NCBI GenBank assembly: GCA_019671135.1
Contig: JAHRHY010000002.1
Location: 806,001-870,000 of the forward strand
From: Linnemannia hyalina
Taxonomy: Eukaryota; Mortierellomycota; Mortierellomycetes; Mortierellales; Mortierellaceae
Reading direction: 5' to 3'
DNA: 64,000 bases
Part shown: positions 35,610 to 45,999 of the stretch, piece by piece
How positions within the stretch are numbered: the stretch's first letter is position 1
How the letters are laid out: every line of letters begins with the position of its first letter
Made by a program: the position numbers and the translations under genes
Notes under the pieces: generated by a model
What the model saw: only the letters and a program-made list of their open reading frames with translations
Told to the model about the DNA's origin: nothing
The model's database searches: none

Positions 35610-38600
35610 TTGGTGTTGATGATGTTGTTGTTGTTGATGCTGTTGTTGTTGATGATGTTGTTGCTGCTGCTGCTGAGTAGACTGCTGCTGCTGCATGGAA
35701 AGTTGTTGGTGGTACTCGGCCATACGAGAGCTAGGCGTCGTCAGCATAGGGTCCATGTTCAGCTGGTTCATGCTTCTCTGGAATGCCTGACCCTCTTGCT
35801 TGTCCGCACCGTTCCACATGCCGGGGGGTTCCTGACGATGAAGCAAAGGCGATGACTGATACATCGCCTGTTGTTGCTGTTGCTGCACTTGCTGCTGACC
35901 CAAACCGCCGTCAGGTCGACCAAAGCTGACATTGACGTTGGGGAAGAGAGCTCGGAAGCCCTCCTCCATGGACTGCATGTTGGGTGGAGGATCAGAGTAT
36001 CCCTCGCGGCCCATTGAGTCACCGTACTGGCCGTCCGTGGCAAATCCAAAACGAGAGGTCTGTCTTGGCTTGCCAGGAATAGGAGGACCGACAGGGCGGC
36101 TGCGTCCGGTTACGGGATCATAGTCTGAATCGCCCAGGAAGTTGCGAGCGGGTGGGATCATCGATCGCCGCATGAGAGGCTCATCCTCCATAGAGAAGGG
36201 GTTGAACGAGCCAGTGTAGTGCGTGGGCGTGAGAGGAAGGTTCGGGTAACCGGCAAAGGTATCCAGGCCAAAGGGACCTGGCGCATCCGTTCCGAGTGGG
36301 GGAGCTGCAGCGGGGTTGCCAAAGGAGTGAGGGAATGTGGCCAAAGAAGCATCGGGGTTGAACGAGAATGAACCGAGAGAGAGCTTGGGTTGGTTCTGCG
36401 CGAGGCGGGCTTCCTTCTCCAGGCGCTCCTTCTCCTCCTGCTCCTTTCTTGCTTGTTCCTCGCGGGCCTCTTTCTCCAAACGCTCTTTTTCGATGCGCTC
36501 CAGTTCCTCGAGCCTCTCCTTCTCCAGTCTCTCCTTCTCTTCGCGCTCCTTCTGAAGACGTTCGCGCTCTTCCCGCTCTTCCCGCTCCTTCTGCTCCTTG
36601 AGTTCCTGCTCCTTTCGAGCCTTCTCCTGAGCTTCCTTTTCCTTCTGCAACTGTTCTAGCCGGAGCTGCTCTTTCTTCTGTTGCTCCTTTTCCTTTTGTT
36701 TCTGCATCTTCAGCTCCATCACCTGCTGCTGTTTCTGCTTTTGACGCTCCAGTTCCTCTTGCTCCATCTCCAGTTGCCTCTGCTTCTTGAGCTTCTGGTT
36801 GAGCAGCTCGGCCTGCAACTCATTCTCTTGCTGCTGTTTCTGCAAGAGGAGCTGTTGCTTCCGTAGCTGTTCTTGTTGTTGCCGTTGTTCCAGAAGCATC
36901 TGCTGCTTTGCGGCAGCCTCAATTGCCAGGGCTTCTGCTGGCGTTGGAGAATCTAATTTGAATTTAAAGTACAATGATCCAAATTAGCGTTCGAAACACA
37001 CAATTCAAGTTTCGCAACCCTTGAAACGCGTGAAATGACCATGTAACGGTGCTTACCATCGATCAGCGCGCCATCCTTGGTGTAATTGAGTTCTTTCCTC
37101 TTGCCATTGTTGACGACAATACCGGTAATAATCGACGTGGTAGAACCCTTAGATCGCAGGGGTGGTGGTCCTTCGAGTTTCCGCAACAGGGGTGTGGAGC
37201 TGTGTAAAGTGGGGGTAGAAGGATTGCTGCCAATTTTTGCCCAAGACGCCGTTGCAGGAAGGGCTGAGCCTTCCTCCTCCCTATCATCGCCGTTTCCTCT
37301 GTCACCTCCAGGAGCTGGCCAGTCTGATAACGAAGAAGCTGCAGACTGGTAGGATGGCACCGTTGCAGCTTTGGGTCTAGGAGTTAGAGAGGCACTGGAT
37401 CCTTGGGACGGGAGAGGAGGGCGTCCCAACACCGGAGGCTTACTGCTATACCCATCATACGGTGTAGGTTCTGGGCTTTGATGCTTCCTGTACAGTTTTG
37501 AAAGAAAAACAGCGCTGATTAGTCTGGCTGTATCGATGTTGCGTCCTATGGATCACTGTATACTGATCAAATGCATCATCCATATGACCCTTACCCGACT
37601 GCGAGATCCTCCTTGGTGTAGCTATCAGCATCCTCTCCAGGCTCGTGGAGATACATGCATCCTGGATTTTGGCAGTTCATGCCTCGGAGGTAATACGTGC
37701 AGTACTTGGTGGTGCCATAAGACGCTCTAAAAAGTACAGGGAAGTGAGGGTGAGTGATAGGGATCTAAGTGGACTCCTGTGTGGGCTCATAAACCCACAT
37801 TGCCGTAATGTTGAGCCCCATATGTTGACGTGTTCATCCGATCCAGTAGGCTGTGCTTGTGGAGAACCCGATACGTCCAAATATCCAGCACACTGTGATT
37901 GACAGGTGATTGTCAAGTTCCAAATTTTCGTGCCTATACTGCCCTGCCAGTGTTTAATATTTCGTACCTGAGAATCTTTCCGTCCCATATGCTGCCGTCA
38001 ATGGCCGCAATGGCCTTGGCCGCGTCCTCCTTCCGCACATATGTGATGTAGACACCAACACTGGCTTGTCCTGGCGACGATCCTCCCACTGGCATCGGGG
38101 CATTTCTCCTGTTGATGACGACCTTTGCAATCTTGCCGTATTGGCCAAAGTACTCGTGCTGTCTCAGGGTGTGCTATTAGGGGTAAGGTGAAAAAAAGGG
38201 TGCATAAAGAGTCTGCAGTGTCAGTCGGTGTCTTGCTGTAAGAAGTGTCTTCATGGCCGAAGGTCGCACAGGGTTCAATAATAGCTATTCCTGTGGTTTT
38301 ACCTCGTCGTTTGCTAGTTTGGTAGGCAGGCCGATGACATACACCAGGCTCTTTTGGACGACCCTCATGTTGGAGAGGTGCTTCCTGTTCATAGCCTCGA
38401 TCTCCTTCTTTTCACGCTCTTTTGCCTTCTTCTCATTCTTGATCATGGCCAGTCTACATGGCAGGTTAGGCAAAAGAAACAAATTCCGATTGTGGTTAGC
38501 GTGGGGTAACAAGCAAGCACAAGTAAAAAAAAGGGGTGGACTTTTGAGGAGTCGAATATGCATAAACAATGCAGTTACAACTGATGAACAAAACAGCGAA

Positions 38601-38928
38601 TGAAAGCGACGGCACTTACTCGTCTGCGGAGATGGGCGTGAACTCAACTGTCTCTTCCGAGTACACTCGCCTGCAAGCAGGACAGCGGCCGTTGAGATCT
38701 TCCTTGATGTGGTGCCAGCAGAAGCGACAGATCTACAATAGGCGGACAGGGCGAACATAGTTAGTAGTTCATCCTCTTTTGAGTCCTGATCCTCGGTTCC
38801 TTTTCAAAGTTCCGGAATGAAGTATTCGTTACCTGGTAGCCGCAGGGACAGGGACGGAAGTTTCTATCCGAGATGTCAAGCTCTTCCATGCAGAGGGGGC
38901 AGTCGAAATCTTCTTCATCGGACATCAT
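33306..38928 (-). CDS. NOT4: NOT4 E3 ubiquitin ligase of the CCR4-NOT complex
   Basis: Ubiquitin ligase subunit of CCR4-NOT, acting in mRNA decay and ribosome and protein quality control. Ten exons in minus order: 38928-38833, 38732-38620, 38453-38303, 38158-37968, 37726-37595, 37487-37057, 36952-35120, 35012-34851, 34753-34677, 34568-33306. All phases fit (1482 aa). The Not4 RING lies at about 10-55 with DFDCPLCMEELDISDRNF, CPCGYQICRFCW and CPACRR. A helical linker follows. The RRM starts at about 105 (SLVYVIGLP, KVVINRRN, GVYITYVRKEDAAKAI). A CCCH finger lies near 193-212 (CTYYLRGMNC, CMYLHE). Beyond that are a Ser/Pro region, a 200-residue Glu/Gln/Lys/Arg coiled coil from about 371, and two polyglutamine blocks. 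The protein is more than twice the length of yeast Not4, the excess being C-terminal and low-complexity. The first of two adjacent ATGs was chosen. Confidence 0.93.
33581..33670 (-). repeat. CAG/CAA polyglutamine tract in NOT4, C-terminal
   Basis: On the coding strand a mixed CAG/CAA run encodes nearly uninterrupted Gln, with one Tyr. Mixed codons suggest slippage is partly stabilised. Confidence 0.9.
35480..35700 (-). repeat. Long Gln/His tract in NOT4
   Basis: More than sixty residues of almost only Gln and His are encoded by CAA, CAG, CAT and CAC codons. His codons are interspersed every few Gln. This is the longest low-complexity coding tract in the window. Confidence 0.9.
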
Positions 38929-39260
38929 GGTGGTGGTAAAAAAATAAGCGTTTGGGTGAAGTAGTGAAGTGTGCGTGGTTTGGTACCGTCAAAGAGGCGG
39001 ACGATTGAAAGGGTTACTGAAAAACGGGCGAGAACAAATAAGGCCGTTGGGTTGAGTTGGTGTTGTCTGCTTTCAGCGGGAGTGTTAGCCGGCAGAAGGT
39101 GCAAGGAAGTAGTAGAAGGAGGAGTGCAAAAAGTGATAAAAGAAGTGGGGCAAGATCTTTCTTCTAGTTTGAGTGATGAGAAAGGAGTCAAAGATTGTCA
39201 GGGAGGGTGTGATGAGTGTAAAGGTGAAGGGTGTAGAGAATGTAGTAGTAGTAATAGTAA

Positions 39261-39295
<35 letters not shown>

Positions 39296-39586
39296 CAGAT
39301 TGGTGTAAAAAGGGTTTCTAGCAAAGAGCGAATAACGAGAAAAAAAGACGCTTCACTTCTAGTTTGCGAGGAAGATGATGAAAAGTAATGAAAGTAAAGA
39401 AAGAAAGAAAAAATTGGAAGGAAGGGAAGGAAAGTAAGAGAAAGCGATGAGTGGTCCCTGCTAAAAGCGAAATTGTTGACGTCACTTTTTTTTTTTCTTT
39501 CTTTGCTTCTATTCTTCCTTGCCACCAACCAACCACTTCGCCTCCCACCATCACACCAACCAACAACCAACAAACTCATCACCAAC
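38929..39586. promoter_or_regulatory. Divergent promoter region, NOT4 / WDR70
   Basis: The 658 bp between two start codons facing apart contain a (TAG)n run (39240-39293) and purine-rich (left) and pyrimidine-rich (right) flanks relative to the + strand, as expected for two opposed C/T-rich promoters. A shared bidirectional promoter is inferred. Confidence 0.45.
39240..39293. repeat. (TAG)n trinucleotide microsatellite
   Basis: About eighteen TAG/TAA-type triplets in the NOT4-WDR70 divergent promoter. Confidence 0.9.
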
Positions 39587-42104
39587 ATGGATGTAAGCAA
39601 GTGCACATGAAACCAATTGACAGACTGGAAGACTGGCTAAATGAAAAGCAGGAGACTAACGACCTTCATGTTGTCATATTTATTCCATAGGACAGCGACT
39701 TTGCAAAGTACTTTCCTTCGTCGTTCGGTAAGTCGTCGTCGTCGTCAAAGCCAAAAGCAAAGCCGGAGCCACGCAAGGCCCAAGCTGACGATGGCATGGA
39801 TGCTCTTCGCGCTTTTATGCCCACATCATTTGGCAAGCAGAAATCAGCAAGGAGCAACTACACAAGCACCACTTCTGCGTCACAGGAACCTTCAAAGCAA
39901 CCCACAGATCAAGACCAGGAGATCGATAGCAAAGTAGGCATTGCAACCAGATCGCTTGCGACGCAATATTATCTGAATGGCATAAAATATGAACATGGTC
40001 GCTAACAAGACTCAATTGGTTAATAGGACGCCGTCAAGCCTCAGATCAAGGACACCACAACAGCAAAGGATCGGGACAGCGAGGACAAGGACGATGAGGA
40101 TGAGGACGAGGAAGACGATGATGACAGCGCCGATACTCCCTCCTCATCTGTTATCCCAGTTTCACACGAGATCACCTTGAACGAGCACAGCAAGGTAAAC
40201 TTACAGACAGCGGAAACCACCTAGTTGCGCAGCATAGAGTCAACATGAACATCCAATCTCACCCTCAACCATTTTCCAATGAAACATTAGACGATCTCTG
40301 CGATGGCTCTTGATCCTGCAGGAGCAAGACTTGTCACTGGAGGATATGACTTTAATGTCTGTTTTTGGGACTTTGCTGGAATGGATACGCGGTTCAGACC
40401 CTTCCGGTCCATGGAACCATGCGGAGCACATCAGATACACGAACTCAAGTACTCATTAACAGGAGACAAAATTCTCATCATCTCGGGAGAGGCCAAGGCC
40501 AGGATATACGATCGAAACGGGATGGAGGTCGCTGATTATCAAAAGGGTGACCCCTACATCCGGGACTTGCGGTTGACCTCAGGACATGTTGCTGCTCTGA
40601 CCAGTGGCGCCTGGCACCCTTACACCAAGGATCGATTCATTACGTCTTCGACAGACGGTTCCATCAGGCTATGGGATGTCGAGAACACCCGCAAGCAGGC
40701 TGATGTCATTGCCTACAAGACCAAGGAGCGTGGTGGAAGGACCGCAGTCACTTCCGTCGCCTATAGCTCGGATGGAAGATTGATTGCAGGTGGTATGTCA
40801 ACAGTTGATTCCCTCAGGACTACTGTTGATCGATCTTTGGTTGCTAGGACGATTTGCTAATGTAACTTTGCTTTCTTTTATTGTTTGTGCACTTAGCTGG
40901 AGCCGATGGGACAGTCTCGCTTTACTCAAGCAATGGGCCCTTTTTGCGAGCGACTCATGTAAGCAGCACGTCTTCGAAAAGCCGGAAGAATGATTGGCAA
41001 AATGTTCACGCCGTCAATGAGGACTCAACCTAACAACGAACCTTTTAATTTTTTTTTTTTGACGATAGACGATTGAGAATGCGCATGTAAAAGGAACAGA
41101 GACATCGTCGATTATATTCTCCAGGGATAGCCAGCGCATGGTCACAAGAGGTGGCGATGACACTGTGAAATGTAAGTGTCTTTATCTACACCTGCTATGC
41201 TTGACTGAATCGACGAGGTTGAAATCTATGAGCACACGACTAACAGTAGCAACATTGCTTTATTTTGATAGTGTGGGACGCTAGAAACTTGAAGCACCCG
41301 CTCTCGATCGCTGAGGATGTTGCCTCGTTGAACTCTGAGGCCAATGTGATCTTTTCGCCCGACGAGCGCCTCATCCTCACTGGTACTGGAGTCAAGAAGA
41401 ACGAGGGCTACGGCAAGATCGTGATGATGAACAGTGAGAACCTGGAGGTTGTGCGCACTGTTAGCGTGTCCCAAAGTAGTGTTGTTAGAGTCCTCTGGCA
41501 CGACAAGCTGAATCAGGTATGATTTAAATCACTGCAGGCACTCGATAACATATGTCACCCGACATATCAGATATGCAAATGCTAATCAATCTTCTACTAT
41601 TCCTGTTGACGATAGATTGTGGCGGGCAATGCTGACGGAACAGCTCGCGTGTACTACGACCCTGAGGTTTCGAACAAGGGAGCCAAGCTTTGTGCGACCA
41701 AGACGCCAAAGAAGCGGGCGGTGGACGACTACGAGATTGACAGACCCATTATCACCCCTCATGCGCTTCGCATGTTCAAGGAGGACAACACTATGGTCAG
41801 CAATAAGCGGAAACTGGAGAAGATGCGAAAGGATCCCAAGGCCTCTCATCGCCCAGAGATGCCTCTGTCAGGCCCAGGAAAGGCTGGCAAGGTTGGAACC
41901 AATATGACACACCAGGCCCTAACAGGCTTTACAAGAGACGACACCCGCGAGGAAGACCCACGTGCTGCGCTGCTGAAGTATGCGGAAATGACAGAAAAGG
42001 ACCCTCAATGGATTACCCCTGCGTATAAGAAGAACCAACCCAAAGCTGTGTACGACGACAGACCCGATGGCGACGAGCATCGCGAGCTGAAGCGGAAAAA
42101 GTGA
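39587..42104 (+). CDS. WDR70: WD40-repeat protein, WDR70 (gastrulation-defective 1) family
   Basis: Nuclear WD40 beta-propeller protein; relatives act in chromatin and DNA-damage responses with the CRL4 ubiquitin ligase. Exons 39587-39592, 39691-39933, 40027-40194, 40291-40792, 40897-40958, 41069-41171, 41272-41516, 41616-42104 give 605 aa with every phase consistent. The first coding exon is only ATG GAT. The N-terminus (DFAKYFPSSFGK, DALRAFMPTSFGK) holds two similar short motifs typical of this family, followed by an acidic run. The propeller starts near residue 140 with ISAMALDPAGARLVTGGYD, and carries GSIRLWDVENTRKQ, DDTVKLWDARNLKHP and GTARVYYDP blades. The basic C-terminal tail includes DYEIDRPIITPHALRMFKE and RREEDPR-like DTREEDPRAALLKYAE, as in animal WDR70. 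Assignment rests on this tail as well as the repeats. Confidence 0.9.
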
Positions 42105-42315
42105 TCTGTTTCCACGCGCGCCATTAAAGTGATCAAGAGCAATTCTTCAGCGTATTTAATATACTGTGTTATCATCGACACTAGCCAATGTTTTTCTGCG
42201 CAATTTTATGCGAAATGGCCGATAAATGAACTTTTGAATGCCATGGTTCCCATCAATCGTCGTCGGGCTTCCGGAGGAATAATCCGAGGTCTTTGATGAC
42301 TCCTCAGCGACTGCA

Positions 42316-42323
42316 TATATAAA
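42316..42323 (+). promoter_or_regulatory. TATA box of the small Cys-rich gene
   Basis: TATATAAA lies 127 nt before the ATG at 42450, with a C/T-rich leader between. The 345-bp interval after WDR70 leaves a very compact promoter. Confidence 0.6.
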
Positions 42324-42449
42324 TCACCCTCATTCTTGCTTTCTCCTTCGCATCCACCCTCCTTTCAAACTCCCTCCGTCTTTTTTGTGTCCTCAAGTTC
42401 CGTCTCCACATTTGCACTATCCTTGTGGAACCAAAGTCACAATCACACA

Positions 42450-43013
42450 ATGCACTCTCACAAGCAAATGCATCCTCGACAGCTTTTCCTGATCCTCGTC
42501 GCCACTCCTTTCTTCCCTGTTATCTATTTTGCCCTTCTCGTTGAGTCTGATACTCCCTCCTCGCTCGTCACGTCCAATGGCATCCATTCGGTATCAGAAC
42601 TCAACTACGGAGGAATACCAGGTCGGGGAGGCGGCTGCGTGGACGACAACAGCGGGAGGGGGTGCTGCAGCAGCGGTCAAGACTTTCGAAGTTGTTTTAG
42701 TGCCTGTAATGGTGACGGCCGATGCGAAAATTGGTGTCGAAGCAACTGTTGGAACTATTGGCTGGCTGGCTCTGGAGGTCCTGGATATAGGAATGGAAAC
42801 GGGAACGGGACCGGGAATGGCGGACGTTGGATTGGAAACACTGGATATGACCTTGTGTATGGAGGAGGAGGAGGAGGAGGAAGAAGTGGTGGGTTTCCTC
42901 CTGGTCGTAATCCGGAGTGGCAATATCCCTGTAGCTCCGGGTCTCGGTGGTCTATCGAATTGGCTGCGGTGTTCTTCCTGGCAGGTTTTGCCCTTGTACA
43001 AGTCATTGCTTGA
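42450..43013 (+). CDS. Small Cys-rich, Gly-rich, probably GPI-anchored surface protein
   Basis: Single-exon gene of 187 aa, no family recognised. A hydrophobic N-terminal segment (about 12-33, LFLILVATPFFPVIYFALL) acts as a signal peptide or anchor. A central patch (about 56-90) holds eight cysteines in the order C, CC, C, C, C, C, C with the core CVDDNSGRGCC, then CNGDGRCENWCRSNC. A Gly/Asn-rich stretch with (NG)n and a Gly run follows. A ninth Cys sits just before the tail CSSGSRW, followed by a hydrophobic end (about 168-187) without a cytosolic tail. That end fits a GPI attachment signal with a Ser/Gly omega site. TATA-driven, compact promoter. It could equally be a two-TM protein. Role at the cell surface is inferred from features only. 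Confidence 0.75.
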   Translation: MHSHKQMHPRQLFLILVATPFFPVIYFALLVESDTPSSLVTSNGIHSVSELNYGGIPGRGGGCVDDNSGRGCCSSGQDFRSCFSACNGDGRCENWCRSNCWNYWLAGSGGPGYRNGNGNGTGNGGRWIGNTGYDLVYGGGGGGGRSGGFPPGRNPEWQYPCSSGSRWSIELAAVFFLAGFALVQVIA

Positions 43014-43231
43014 GCCTTGAGCAGATGTCGCGACTGGATCCTAGCTAGAGTAATCCTCACGTGATATATCAACAAAGCCAGTCACTATAAACAATTCTTT
43101 TTTTTCTTTTTTTTTTTGTGCGTTGTTTGCTGGGTGCAGTTTGAGCTTTGAGACGTTTCCTTTGGTTGTTGACCATTCACCTTTCTTCTCTCTTCTCCCT
43201 CCCACTCTTCTTCCTCAACACCCCCTTCCAA
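43014..43231 (+). promoter_or_regulatory. NOP56 promoter region
   Basis: Short interval with a T-rich run (43096-43118) and a C/T-rich leader ending CCTTCCAA before the ATG. No gene. Confidence 0.45.
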
Positions 43232-45398
43232 ATGGTAATAGCTCCTTTGGACATGCATACAAACAGGTTCCTTGCCGACGGCACCAACACATACCCCACA
43301 CCCTACAAACACTTCCTCGGCAACCAGCTTCCCGCCACACCACAAAACAAACTCTACTGTACTATCGACACAACTAGACCACTACACCTTCAACAACCAA
43401 CCACCCTGCACCATGACTCAACCAACATGACCTCACTACGAACAAACAGCATCACCTTTCTAAACAACATTCACATTCCACACACCTATCTCTCCATTTA
43501 GGTCAACTACTTCTTGTACGAGAGCTCATCCGGTTACGCTCTCTTTGAGCGTTTGGAGTCTGAGGAGATTGGCTCCAAGCTCGCTGATGTCTGCGAGGCC
43601 GCCACTGATCTCACAAAGTTCGGAAAGATGGTCAAGCTCAAGTCCTTCGCCCCCTTCAAGAGCGCCGCCCACGCTTTGGAGAACATGAACGATGTCTCTG
43701 AGGGTATGCTTTCTCCTTTTTTTGTTTTACTTACTTGCTGTTTATTGCAGGGACTCTGCGCTTTTGATTTGACACAGAGTTGTTATGATCATTGGATCGC
43801 TTCACTAATACAAGTTTCTTACTCTTCTTTTTTACTCGTATCTGTACCCACATATGTATCTGCCCTCTGCTCATGGAATATCAATCGACCGATTCGTCGC
43901 GACTTTATTACCTGTGTTACCTTTCTCACCCAACAACGCGACATACACTCACTTTATCCAACAAACGCAAACGGATCACACCTTAACGGATACACGGACA
44001 TCAATTGACACGATAAAACAGGCATCATGAACGATCACTTGAAGGCCTTCTTGGAGATGAACTTGCCCAAGCCCGGCAAAAAGTCCAAGGTCGTCTTGGG
44101 TGTCACTGAGAAGTCCCTTGCTGGATCAATCAAGGAAGGTCTTGGATACGAGTGCGATGCCAGCGAGATCGTCTTGGATCTCGTCCGCGGTGTCCGTCTC
44201 TTTGGCGACAAGCTCCTCAAGCAGCTCAAGGAGGGCGATCTCGAGCGTGCTCAGCTCGGTTTGGGTCACAGCTACTCTCGTGGTAAGGTCAAGTTCAACG
44301 TTCACCGTTCCGACAACATGATCATGCAGGCCATTGCCCTCTTGGATCAAATGGACAAGGACGTCAACACCTTTGCCATGCGTATCAGGTTCGTAATATC
44401 TCTTGGCTGGAGTATTTTTGCTATTGAGTGCCTCTATGTGTTTTTGTTCATGGCATTGAAAGCTAACACCTTATTCCATAATCAACTCTAATGATTGTTG
44501 TAGGGAGTGGTACTCGTGGCACTTCCCCGAGTTGGTCAAGATTGTCAACGACAACTACAAGTTCGCCAAGCTCGCTCAGTTCATCAAGAACAAGAACGAT
44601 CTCTCGGAGAGCCACTTGGAGGGTTTGGAGGGGATTACTGGTGATGCCGCTCAGGCCCAGCAGATCCTCGACGCTGCCCGTGCTTCGATGGGTACCGACA
44701 TTTCTGAAATTGATATGATCAACATCGAGAACTTTGCCAAGCGCGTCATCGACCTTGCCGACTACAGAAAGAAGTTGCACGAGTACTTGATCTCGAAGAT
44801 GAACAACGTCGCCCCCAACTTGTCTGCCTTGATCGGCGAGATGGTTGGTGCCCGTTTGATCTCCCACGCCGGTTCGTTGACCAACCTCTCCAAGTACCCC
44901 GCCTCGACTGTCCAGATTCTCGGTGCCGAGAAGGCTCTTTTCCGTGCCTTGAAGACCAAGGGTAACACCCCCAAGTACGGATTGATCTACCACTCTTCGT
45001 TCATTGGCCGGGCCGGTGCCAAGAACAAGGGTCGCATCTCCCGTTTCGTCGCCAACAAGTGCTCGATTGCTTCCCGTATTGATTGCTTCAGCGAAGTGCC
45101 TACGACCAAGTTTGGTGAGGCCATGAAGGAGCAGGTTGAGGAGCGTCTCGAGTTTTACGAGTCGGGCGCGACCCCCTCCAAGAACGCAGATACGATGAAG
45201 AAGGTCATTGAGGGTCTCAAGGATGCTGCAGGCGAGGATATTGAGGAACCCAAGTCGAGCAAGAAGAGAAAGGTCGAGGAGGAGTCTACACCCTCGAAGA
45301 AGTCGAAGAAGGAGAAGACTGAGAAGAGCGAGGACAAGAAGGAGAAGAAGGAGAAGAAGGAAAAGAAGGAGAAGAAGGACAAGAAGGAGAAGAAGTAA
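43232..45398 (+). CDS. NOP56: NOP56, core protein of box C/D snoRNPs
   Basis: Nucleolar protein that, with Nop58, fibrillarin and Snu13, builds the box C/D snoRNP for rRNA 2'-O-methylation. Exons 43232-43234, 43502-43703, 44022-44388 and 44504-45398 give 488 aa. The first exon is the start codon alone: ATG then GTAATA, rejoining at GTC AAC TAC to read [16 protein letters not shown]. No other in-frame ATG precedes this conserved start. The N-terminal domain contains [21 protein letters not shown], the coiled coil [20 protein letters not shown], and the Nop domain [34 protein letters not shown] and [18 protein letters not shown]. The tail is a Lys/Glu/Asp run ([11 protein letters not shown]). 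NOP56 rather than NOP58 is chosen from the N-terminus and the SFAPF and [12 protein letters not shown] segments. Introns 2 and 3 showed no clear box C/D snoRNA. Confidence 0.95.
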
Positions 45399-45999
45399 AT
45401 TCTCTCTTGTTCTGTTCTCTTTTTTTTTTTTTTTTTTTTTCCTTGTTATTTATTCGCTTTTTTTCATTTCTCATTTTCACTCACTTTTTTGCTTCCTTGT
45501 ATACACTGTTTACCATTCCATTAAAAATGCATTTTTCATTACCAAGCCATGTGTGCCATGGATGCGTTTGCTGAATAAGTATTCAAGTTGAGGAACGGAT
45601 CGAAACAAGGGTCTAGTGTTGAGCAAAGCAATGTAAGGTAGCCAATCCCACGTGACAGTCGCTTTGCACGGCCAATCGAATGGAAATGGGAAGGAGAGAG
45701 AGAAAGAGACGGTGAACCTTGTTCTGTTCAGCGACGTGTGGGACCAACGAGCAAAGAGAGCGGTTTCGAGGTGTAAAGTGTCCGTCTGTCCTCCCTTCTT
45801 TGTTCTTCTTTTTCTTCTTCACATCTTCCCTTTGTCATCGCTCCTTCTTCTCTCTTCATTCTCTTCTTTCATTCCTTCCGACCGACCGACAACTGCCGCA
45901 TACACACACTCTCCTCCTTTCTTTCATTACCTCACTACATAATTTGGACTTGCACCTTCTCCCTCCCTCCAACACACAAAAGAAACAACAATAGACACC
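45399..45999. other. Intergenic NOP56-PEX5
   Basis: The left part has a T20 run just after the NOP56 stop and an AT-rich 3' flank. The right part is the C/T-rich PEX5 promoter. No gene seen. Confidence 0.5.

Noticed and set aside
35208..35855. Leu-rich plus-strand open frame over NOT4
   Set aside because: Antisense shadow of the CAG/CAA polyglutamine tract.
43704..44503. Possible intron-encoded box C/D snoRNAs in NOP56
   Set aside because: NOP56 introns host snoRNAs in other species, but no convincing UGAUGA and CUGA pair with terminal stem was found in introns 2 or 3.
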